From: Thermobacillus xylanilyticus
Lineage (GTDB): Bacteria; Bacillota; Bacilli; Paenibacillales; Paenibacillaceae
Length of the DNA stretch: 60,463 bases
Assembly: GCF_907165215.1 (NCBI RefSeq)
Contig: NZ_CAJRAY010000081.1
Span: 19,780-80,242, forward strand
Direction of reading: 5' to 3'
A program made the translations under genes and the position numbers. Below, one piece after another: positions 26,782-33,797 of the stretch; within the stretch, counting starts at the first letter, position 1; every line of letters starts with the position of its first letter. The notes below the pieces were generated by a model. It saw nothing but the letters and a program-made list of their open reading frames with translations. It was not told the origin of the DNA and made no database searches.

Positions 26782-27576
26782 ATGAGCCAGAAGCCCGATT
26801 ATCCGGCGGTGCCGATTTTCGGCCTGCCGTTCTCGAAGATGAATATGGCGGAGACGGTGGAATATCTCGCGCGGGCGGTCGAAGCGCGGCGTCCGACGCA
26901 GGTGATCACCGGGAACCCGATCATGGTGATGGCGGCGCTTGAGCGGCCCGATTATTACCGCGTCATGGAGCAGGCGGAACTGATCGTGCCGGACGGCGCC
27001 GGCATCGTCTGGGCGTCCCGCTTCGCCGGCAATCCGGTGCCGGAGCGCGTCGCCGGCTTCGACCTGCTGCACGAACTGATGCGGGAGGGCGAGCGGCGGC
27101 GCTGGTCGGCGTATCTGCTCGGCGCGCGCCAGGAAGTCGTCGAGGAAGTCGCGCGGCGTCTGCAGGAACGCTACCCGCTGGTCCGGATCGCCGGCTGGCG
27201 GAACGGCTATTTCGGACCGGAGGATGACGCCGGCGTTGTCGCCGCGATCCGGGAAGCCGCGCCGGATCTCCTGTTCGTCGCGCGCGACGCGCTGACGACG
27301 CAGGAACCGTGGATCGCGCGCTACAAGCATGAGCTCGGCGTGCCCGTCATGATGGGGGTCGGCGGCAGTTTCGACGTGATCGCGGGACGGACGAAGCGCG
27401 CGCCGGTTTTTTTTCAGAAGCTCGGGCTTGAATGGCTGTACCGGCTGCTTCGCCAGCCTTCGCGCGCGGGCCGGATGGCCGCGCTGCCGCGTTTTGTGTT
27501 GAAAGTGCTGCGCGCGGGCCGGAAACTCGGGGAGCGGCCGGCCTCGGTGCGCGAGACGGAAATGAAGAAAATTTAA
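26782..27576 (+). CDS. tagA: N-acetylglucosaminyldiphosphoundecaprenol N-acetyl-beta-D-mannosaminyltransferase
   Basis: A 264-residue GT26 (WecG/TagA) enzyme that adds ManNAc to undecaprenyl-PP-GlcNAc, the second step of the wall polymer. Visible are QVITGNPIMVMAAL, the catalytic-Asp motif LIVPDGAGIVWASR and MMGVGGSFDVIAGRTKRAP. The C-terminal GLEWLYRLLRQPSR carries the arginines that bind the acceptor. The usual GSPKQE loop is replaced by RDALTTQEPWI, one residue longer, but the conserved Gln-Glu is kept. It begins 11 bases after csaB behind AAGGGGTGA. Use for SCWP rather than teichoic acid is inferred from csaB next door. Confidence 0.9.
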   Translation: MSQKPDYPAVPIFGLPFSKMNMAETVEYLARAVEARRPTQVITGNPIMVMAALERPDYYRVMEQAELIVPDGAGIVWASRFAGNPVPERVAGFDLLHELMREGERRRWSAYLLGARQEVVEEVARRLQERYPLVRIAGWRNGYFGPEDDAGVVAAIREAAPDLLFVARDALTTQEPWIARYKHELGVPVMMGVGGSFDVIAGRTKRAPVFFQKLGLEWLYRLLRQPSRAGRMAALPRFVLKVLRAGRKLGERPASVRETEMKKI

Positions 27577-27682
27577 GCTGCATGATCAAATCGGCCCGAC
27601 TTTCGCTTGATTCGGTGGGTGCAGCCGTTTTGCCTGTGAAAATCGGCTGAAAACGAGGATGGATTTTCATTCCCAAGAGGCG

Positions 27683-27688
27683 TATAAT
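27683..27688 (+). promoter_or_regulatory. Possible -10 box upstream of tagO
   Basis: TATAAT stands in the 199-base gap between tagA and tagO, about 90 bases before the tagO start, without a clear -35. It may give tagO its own promoter besides read-through from the csaB unit. Confidence 0.4.
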
Positions 27689-27775
27689 GCATTCGTTATG
27701 GTTTTGCCGCAACCGTGAGCGCGGGCAAGCGGCAAATCCGGTTGCAACGCAGCAATGCTTGTACGGGAGAGTGTG

Positions 27776-28915
27776 ATGATGCCCACGGGCGTTTACCTCG
27801 TTATCGGATTTATCATCGCTGCAACGATGTCGCTGCTTCTGACGCCGGCGGTCAAGGCGCTTGCGTTCAAGATCGGCGCCGTCGACAAGCCGAATGCACG
27901 CAAGGTACATACGCGCATTATGCCGCGGCTTGGAGGACTGGCGATCTACGCCGCGTTCGCCATAGGGCTTTTCGCCCTTCTGCCGTTCCTGCCGGATGCG
28001 ATGCTGAGCGGATATGACAAGCGATTCATCGCGGCGCTCCTCTCGGGCGGCACGATCATCGTGCTGATCGGCGCGCTCGACGACCGGTTCGAATTGTCGG
28101 CAAAGGTGAAGCTGCTGGGGCAGATTGCGGCCGCCTGCGTCGTCGTGTTCGGTTTCGGCATCCGCATCAGTCTGCTCAACATCCCGTTCGGCGCGACGAT
28201 TGAGCCGGTCGCGGAATGGCTGGCGATACCGCTGACGATTCTGTGGATCGTCGGCTGCACGAACGCGATCAATCTGATCGACGGACTGGACGGCCTTGCG
28301 GCCGGTGTTTCCGGCATCGCGATCGCGACGATTCTCGTCATGGCCGTCATCATGGGCTCCGAGCCGGTCATGCTGCTCAGCGCGCCGCTGCTCGGCGGCA
28401 TCATCGGATTCTTGAGGTACAATTTCCATCCTGCAAAGATTTTCATGGGCGACTCGGGCTCGCTGTTCCTCGGCTTCAGCCTGGCGACGCTGTCGATGCT
28501 CGGGTTCAAGCAGGTGACGATCGTTTCGTTCGTGACGCCGCTGCTCATCATCGGCGTGCCGCTGTCGGACACGTTCTTCGCCATCGTCCGGCGGGTGGTG
28601 AACAAGCGGCCGATCTTCGAGCCGGACAAAGGCCACCTGCACCATTGTCTGCGCGAGCTCGGCTTCAGCCACCGCGGCACGGTGCTGATCATTTACGGAA
28701 TCGCCGCATTCTTCGGCGCGACCGCGATTTTCATGTCGACCGTCGTGCCGTCGTCGTCGGCGAACTGGGTGACGTTCGTCGTCATCGCGGTGCTCGTGTT
28801 CATTCTGCAGATCGGCGCGGAACTGATCGGGATCGTGGACAAATCGCGCCGTCCGGTGCTCAACCTGCTGGCCCGTCTGCGGATGAAGGCGGGAATTTCG
28901 ACGCGGTCGAAGTGA
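27776..28915 (+). CDS. tagO: Undecaprenyl-phosphate N-acetylglucosaminyl 1-phosphate transferase
   Basis: A 379-residue, roughly eleven-helix membrane enzyme of the WecA/MraY family. It loads GlcNAc-1-phosphate on undecaprenyl phosphate and so starts wall glycopolymer synthesis. Visible are VDKPNARKVHTRIMPRLGG, the catalytic Asp pair in GALDDRFEL, the NAINLIDGLDGLAAG motif, FMGDSGSLFLGF, and the His-rich cytoplasmic loop PDKGHLHHCLRELGFSHR. Two adjacent ATGs are possible starts behind GGGAGA; the first is given. With tagA and csaB it forms a complete minimal set for a pyruvylated GlcNAc-ManNAc unit, except for the UDP-ManNAc epimerase, which is not in the window. Confidence 0.94.
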   Translation: MMPTGVYLVIGFIIAATMSLLLTPAVKALAFKIGAVDKPNARKVHTRIMPRLGGLAIYAAFAIGLFALLPFLPDAMLSGYDKRFIAALLSGGTIIVLIGALDDRFELSAKVKLLGQIAAACVVVFGFGIRISLLNIPFGATIEPVAEWLAIPLTILWIVGCTNAINLIDGLDGLAAGVSGIAIATILVMAVIMGSEPVMLLSAPLLGGIIGFLRYNFHPAKIFMGDSGSLFLGFSLATLSMLGFKQVTIVSFVTPLLIIGVPLSDTFFAIVRRVVNKRPIFEPDKGHLHHCLRELGFSHRGTVLIIYGIAAFFGATAIFMSTVVPSSSANWVTFVVIAVLVFILQIGAELIGIVDKSRRPVLNLLARLRMKAGISTRSK

Positions 28916-28970
28916 TGCCGAACGCGGGATGTACCCGCTCGTGAAGACGGATCCCATCATTTTTCTTTCA

Positions 28971-29000
28971 CCTGGTCGGTTTTGCGGCCGGGTTTTTTTT
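28971..29000 (+). terminator. Intrinsic terminator of tagO
   Basis: CCTGGTCG pairs with CGGCCGGG (two G-U pairs) around a six-base loop, followed by eight T. Confidence 0.8.
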
Positions 29001-29071
29001 GTGCTCTTTCGCGGTTGTTCGACTAAATATTCGCGTCCTGCGCGCCGATAACTTGGTTACGGGAAGTCGAA

Positions 29072-29154
29072 CAGGAGGAGGGCAGTTGACGAATCGGGAA
29101 CGACTGTCACCCGCGCATGAAGAAGGCTGAACGGCGGGTGCGGGAATCTTTTTT
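29072..29154 (+). promoter_or_regulatory. Possible leader peptide and attenuator before the 29.2 kb SLH gene
   Basis: AGGAGGAGGG at 29072-29082 is followed by a TTG that opens a 14-codon frame (29086-29130). Overlapping its end is a 7-bp stem, CACCCGC (29108-29114) with GCGGGTG (29134-29140), and a TTTTTT run at 29149-29154. The stem has a long loop and is not adjacent to the T-run, so it is a weak terminator. The arrangement resembles attenuation but is unproven; no clear promoter was found upstream. Confidence 0.3.
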
Positions 29155-29190
29155 CGGACAAATGATGTTGCGCAAGGAGGAGGAGCTTTT

Positions 29191-32100
29191 GTGAAACGGT
29201 TTACCGCTGTGCTGCTGGCCATCTGCCTGGCGCTGGTGTCGGTTCCGACGGCGATCGCGCCTGTATCGGCGGCAGACGGGGATTATTTCATATTTCCGGG
29301 GGAACAATCGGATTTTGAAAATGCCAGAGTTGTCTTGACAAACACAATTGACCTGACGGGGACGATCAACCAGGTCATCGGGTCCACCATTTCGTACACG
29401 GTCGAGAGAGTCGTCAAGTCGAACGGGGTGGAGCAGGTCGTCCAGTCGAATCCGAATCAGACGGCCAACATTATCCTGAACGGCAACTCGATCCGGATCC
29501 TCAGCATTCAGCTGTTCCCGGGCGTGAACAAAATTACGTTCAAAGGCCTGAACGGGTTCACGGAAGTATCAAGCAGCATCTACATCGAGTACCGGAACAG
29601 TCCGTCGCTCTATGATCTGAAGGCGATTATCGACGGACAGCAATTTGACATTCTGGAAGACCGGACGACGGTCATTCATTCGGCATTGTCGCGGTATAAG
29701 CCGAACTATGACATCATCATCACCGGCAAGGCGCCGAATGCCGACCGCGTGACGGTCATTGTGAACGGCCGCAGCTATACCTATACGGTTTCTTCCATTA
29801 ACGGATGGACGTTTGCGGCATCGCCGGTCAACGTTTCAAAAGGGAAGAACACGGTGACGATCCGTGTTCACAACGGCACCCAGTACGTAGAGACGACGCG
29901 CGACATCGCGTTCTACAACGGCGAAGTGACGTTCTACGATCTGACGCTGACGAACAACGGCGATTCGTCGACCGCTTCGCTCGAGTCGGCGCCGAACTAT
30001 TCCGTCAAATCGGGGGCAACGGTCTTCGTCACGGGCAAAGTCATATTGCCGGTCAAGGTGACGCAGCAGGGTTTGAATAACGAAAACGACTTTGAGACGG
30101 TCTATACGCCGGATGTCAGCATATTCGATGGCAATCCGACTTCCGGTTATGAGTATTCGCTGAATGGCGCGGCCTGGTCCAAGCTCACGCTGACCGATCC
30201 CGATCCCCCGGCGTTCACGCCGGCCACCCAATTCGTGACGGTCCAGTTCGAACAGGAGATCGGCGAGGTAGACAACGATCTTTCTTTCGACACGCTTCAC
30301 ACGCTGGAGTTCCGCGGCGTGAATGCGATGAAGAATGCGCCGGCGAATATCGACACCACCGGCAGGTTCGCGTTCTACCTCCGCAATGCGGACAAACCGT
30401 ATATTCATGAAGTGAATTATCTTCCGGGGTATTCGGATGCGACCAATGAATCGCAGCTGCCCGGCATGACCGGTTCGCCGCTGAATGGCGCCACGATACC
30501 GGCGCTGCCGCTCGGCGTGGAACTGCTGATCGGCAACCCGGATACGGCGAATGAAGAAGAAGTCAAGCTGACGGGGGTCAAGAATTCGCAAGGCACACCG
30601 GCGCAGGATTCCGAATATTCGGCCGATCAGATCAAAATGACGTCGCCGGTGTTCGTGACCCGGACGATTGACGGCGTCGACCGTCAGTTCCAGCGCGTAT
30701 TTCTGAGGATTGACAAGCTGCCGGCTTCCGGAACGCTGACGCTCAAGTTCGAAGTTACAAACGGCACGAGCACGGAGGTCAAGATCCAGCTGCTGTACGG
30801 TCCGTATGTCAAATATGACCGGCTGTATGACGGCATGGAAATTTACTATGACACGACACAGTTCCAAAATGCCGGCGAGGCCGTCAACTTCCTCGACACG
30901 TATTTGAGCGACTTCAAGGGCGAACTGAAGAACGTCAGCAACACCGGGGATATTCGATACTCCAATGATCCGGGACCGCCGGCCAAGTTGCAAACGGTAT
31001 TCATGTACATTAACAACATTGAAGTGAAGCTGACGCAAGAAAATGCCACCGGACCGGTGACGCGGTTCATGCTGGACACAAGCGACTCTTCTAACCTGGA
31101 CAAGGCCTTCGATGCGATCTTCAAAGGCGGCGAGAATGTCGTCAAATTCGTCTTCCTGACGCCGAACAACAGCTATGTCAACGAGACGAAATTCGTCATC
31201 ATCCCGACGAATCTGCCCGAAATTCCGGCGAAAAACACGGACGGCGTCTTCCCGTACAGCGTGAACCGGACGGAGCCATTGAAGAACGATCCGAACTTCG
31301 AGCTGCGCGGCTCGGTCTATACGACGCGCGAAGCGCGGATGAATATTTACGGAACGTTCGATTTCATCGATTTGGGCACGGATTCCGGATCGGTGAGCAC
31401 AATGCTCAATGGTTTGCAAAATAAAAACAACTACATTCTTCAAATTCGGACCGGCGACTCGGAACCCATCCAATGGGACTTGACCAAAGTGTTCCGGGAT
31501 TCGGACGGCCAACAGCATAACTCGGACGATTCTCCGATCAACGTGACTTACGATCTGGAAGGGCAATATTTCTCCTTCATCCTGGAGAATCAGGCTCTTC
31601 CGGTGGACGGCAGTCCGATCGTCTATACGATCACGGTATTCAACTCCGGTCTGAACGGACCGCGGGCGACCTATCGGCTGGAAGTGGACCCGACGACGAT
31701 TCCGTACACGATCCTGTCGCCGGTTTCCGAGAAGCGCACCGTCAACAAGAGCTTCGTCGAAGTGCTGATCTACTCCGAAGGCGCTGAATCGGTGCAGATT
31801 GACGGCAAAGAGGCGAAGAAGGTCCGTTACATCGACTATTCGAAGTCGCCGGAAGAAGAACTGGACGCTTTCTATGGGCTCGTCACGGGGCTGAAAGCGA
31901 ACAAGCCGACGAACATCAAGTTTGTCATTACGAGCGGCTCCGAGAAAATTCAAGACACCCTCACCGTGACCTACACGCCGGAGAACATTCCCGGTGCGCA
32001 GGTTATGGAGACGATGAAGAACAAGCATACGCCGTTCGGCAATGCGCTGACGTTGTCGTTCGAGCGGGGCACCAACCTGATTCGGCGGGATTATAACGTG

Positions 32101-33273
32101 CCGCAAGAATACAAGACTCAGGTATACAACGGCAACAACATCCTGTTTGCGATTGCCAACCCGACGGACGGCGTCGTGGACCGGCACGAGTTCGAGAGCG
32201 TGCCGGCCGGATATGACCTGAACGTGGAATTGGGCTCGGTATATTTCTCCGCGAGCTTCCCGAAACGATTCGTGAAGGTCAGCCCGGTGTTCTGGATCGA
32301 CGCGGGTCAGGCCGACGATATCGCGACTTCGCATTACGATCCGATTACGTCCGGCTACGATCCGCTGCCGTTCTCGAAAATCAAGGATGAAAGCCGCGAG
32401 TACTATTTCCAACGCAATCCCGAAAGGGAGCTGATCCCGTCGAAACGGGGCACGTTGACGCTCGGGTACGACCCGTCGGCGCGCCAGAGCGCAGGCGTGA
32501 CGATCACCGTATTCCGGTTCGACCCGTTCACCCGGCAATGGGAGAACATCGGCGGCACAGTCGACGAGAAGAAGAACACGATTACGGTGCCGTTCGACCG
32601 GTTCGGCTACTACGTCGTCGGCAAGCTGTCCGCCGGCTACAACGATATTATCGACCATCCGTACGCGCGCAATGCGGTTGAAGCCGTGTTCGCCAAAGGC
32701 GTCATGAACGCGATCGATCCGAGCGGCGCGTTCGGCACGGATCAATATGTAACGCGCGGCGAGTTCACCCGGATGATCGTCCGCGCGCTCGAGCTGCCGC
32801 TCAATTACGACGGCCCGAAACACTTCATGGACATCGGTGATACGGGCGGAGTCGTCAGCCCGGATGCGCTCTGGGATTACCGCTATATCGAAACGGCGGC
32901 CAGGGCGGGCATCGTCAAGGGAACCCGTCCGGAGACGTTCGAGCCGACCAATTACATTTCGCGCCAGGACGCTGCCGTCATGCTCGCGAATGCGTTGAAC
33001 CTGAAGCAGGATACGAATTACGACAACATTCGCAAGCAGCTGCAGAAAGCGTTCAAAGACGAGGCGAGCATCAGCGTCTACGCGAAACCGGCCATCGCGG
33101 CAATCCAGAAGAAAGGATTCATTACCGGTGCGCCGGTTGACGCGAACGATTTGTCGAAAGGCTATGTTTTCGAACCGACGGCGCGTCTGCTGCGGTCCGA
33201 CGCCGCCATCATCATCGCGCGCGTAATGGCCGATCAGAAGAAGCTGCCGAAGATTTTCGCGCCGCAGCAGTAA
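29191..33273 (+). CDS. Large secreted protein with Ig-like repeats and C-terminal SLH domains
   Basis: A 1360-residue surface protein. The signal peptide covers about residues 1-29 (MKRFTAVLLAICLALVSVPT, then VSAADG). A long beta-rich region (30-1000) has repeats in the style of Ig-like/cadherin domains (TNTIDLTGTINQVIGSTISY; VIVNGRSYTYTV). A conserved module at about 1010-1145 contains FRFDPFTRQWENIGG. Three SLH repeats end the protein (about 1150-1360; VTRGEFTRMIVRALEL, ISRQDAAVMLANALNL, LLRSDAAIIIARVM). GTG start behind AAGGAGGAGGAG. It follows the tagO terminator and precedes the S-layer gene. Function beyond wall binding is not recognised. Confidence 0.85.
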   Translation: MKRFTAVLLAICLALVSVPTAIAPVSAADGDYFIFPGEQSDFENARVVLTNTIDLTGTINQVIGSTISYTVERVVKSNGVEQVVQSNPNQTANIILNGNSIRILSIQLFPGVNKITFKGLNGFTEVSSSIYIEYRNSPSLYDLKAIIDGQQFDILEDRTTVIHSALSRYKPNYDIIITGKAPNADRVTVIVNGRSYTYTVSSINGWTFAASPVNVSKGKNTVTIRVHNGTQYVETTRDIAFYNGEVTFYDLTLTNNGDSSTASLESAPNYSVKSGATVFVTGKVILPVKVTQQGLNNENDFETVYTPDVSIFDGNPTSGYEYSLNGAAWSKLTLTDPDPPAFTPATQFVTVQFEQEIGEVDNDLSFDTLHTLEFRGVNAMKNAPANIDTTGRFAFYLRNADKPYIHEVNYLPGYSDATNESQLPGMTGSPLNGATIPALPLGVELLIGNPDTANEEEVKLTGVKNSQGTPAQDSEYSADQIKMTSPVFVTRTIDGVDRQFQRVFLRIDKLPASGTLTLKFEVTNGTSTEVKIQLLYGPYVKYDRLYDGMEIYYDTTQFQNAGEAVNFLDTYLSDFKGELKNVSNTGDIRYSNDPGPPAKLQTVFMYINNIEVKLTQENATGPVTRFMLDTSDSSNLDKAFDAIFKGGENVVKFVFLTPNNSYVNETKFVIIPTNLPEIPAKNTDGVFPYSVNRTEPLKNDPNFELRGSVYTTREARMNIYGTFDFIDLGTDSGSVSTMLNGLQNKNNYILQIRTGDSEPIQWDLTKVFRDSDGQQHNSDDSPINVTYDLEGQYFSFILENQALPVDGSPIVYTITVFNSGLNGPRATYRLEVDPTTIPYTILSPVSEKRTVNKSFVEVLIYSEGAESVQIDGKEAKKVRYIDYSKSPEEELDAFYGLVTGLKANKPTNIKFVITSGSEKIQDTLTVTYTPENIPGAQVMETMKNKHTPFGNALTLSFERGTNLIRRDYNVPQEYKTQVYNGNNILFAIANPTDGVVDRHEFESVPAGYDLNVELGSVYFSASFPKRFVKVSPVFWIDAGQADDIATSHYDPITSGYDPLPFSKIKDESREYYFQRNPERELIPSKRGTLTLGYDPSARQSAGVTITVFRFDPFTRQWENIGGTVDEKKNTITVPFDRFGYYVVGKLSAGYNDIIDHPYARNAVEAVFAKGVMNAIDPSGAFGTDQYVTRGEFTRMIVRALELPLNYDGPKHFMDIGDTGGVVSPDALWDYRYIETAARAGIVKGTRPETFEPTNYISRQDAAVMLANALNLKQDTNYDNIRKQLQKAFKDEASISVYAKPAIAAIQKKGFITGAPVDANDLSKGYVFEPTARLLRSDAAIIIARVMADQKKLPKIFAPQQ

Positions 33274-33286
33274 GCCCGATGATGCA

Positions 33287-33319
33287 CGGAAAACCGGATC
33301 ATCATGATCCGGTTTTCCG
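33287..33319 (+). terminator. Long hairpin after the 29.2 kb SLH gene
   Basis: A perfect 15-bp inverted repeat, CGGAAAACCGGATCA with its complement, has a three-base loop. On the plus strand no T-run follows beyond the TTTT inside the stem, so termination may be inefficient. It is the last element before the S-layer promoter region. Confidence 0.6.
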
Positions 33320-33379
33320 CATGCAAAAATCGCGCTTCTTGGAAGATAGTTAATATCGACTGGCGAGACCTCATCAAGC

Positions 33380-33385
33380 TATACT
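33380..33385 (+). promoter_or_regulatory. Possible distal -10 box of the S-layer gene
   Basis: TATACT in the AT-rich 33320-33794 region has only a weak -35 (TCGACT at 18 bases). It may be a second, upstream promoter of the S-layer gene. Confidence 0.3.
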
Positions 33386-33550
33386 CATAAGCGTAAGTCA
33401 GCCGATTCAACCAGCGGAAATTCAAAAAATAATTTCTTCGTATCTGAGCAAAACATCGCAACTTTTTTGAACCGTCTGCGTCTAAATACATGACTTTCGG
33501 GAATCACGGAATTTGCAGAGCATCGCAGGCTGCCGGTTCCGAACTGCCTC

Positions 33551-33580
33551 TTTACGGTTATTGTCTAAGCATTGTATAAT
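33551..33580 (+). promoter_or_regulatory. Sigma-A promoter of the S-layer gene
   Basis: TTTACG and a perfect TATAAT are 18 bases apart. Transcription from here would give a leader of about 205 bases before the main start. The 520-base gap 33274-33794 otherwise contains a hairpin (33287-33319), the weaker upstream -10 and two ribosome binding sites, with no extra gene. Confidence 0.6.
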
Positions 33581-33710
33581 GTTGTAGTGTCGTATATGAA
33601 GCTACCAAGATTTTCTTCCAACGGTTACGAGTTTCTGCGACATGATCTTACATTTTCGTATGAGACTTGACGCAGACATCATTTAATACGAATTCGCGCT
33701 CAACTCTGGG

Positions 33711-33797
33711 AAGGGGGTGAATCGGCAGATGAGGAAGAGCCATCCACAACACTCTCAACATCCGAAGCAGTTCAGAGGAGGAGAAAAAAAGGTTATG
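33711..33797 (+). promoter_or_regulatory. Two stacked in-frame translation starts of the S-layer gene
   Basis: AAGGGGGTGA (33711-33720) stands 8 bases before the ATG at 33729, and GAGGAGGAG (33775-33783) stands 11 bases before the ATG at 33795. The two starts are in one frame, 22 codons apart. A GTG at 33717 in the same frame lies inside the first site. Only the second start gives a normal signal peptide at the very N-terminus; the first adds a basic, His/Gln/Pro-rich leader. Confidence 0.65.

Noticed and set aside
27600..27665. CAGCCG/CGGCTG hairpin between tagA and tagO as a terminator
   Set aside because: The stem is 6 bp with a long loop and has no T-run on the plus strand.
33287..33319. 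Palindromic operator for a regulator of the S-layer gene
   Set aside because: It follows the stop codon of the upstream gene by 13 bases and fits a transcript-end hairpin better; the promoters lie 60 and 230 bases further on.
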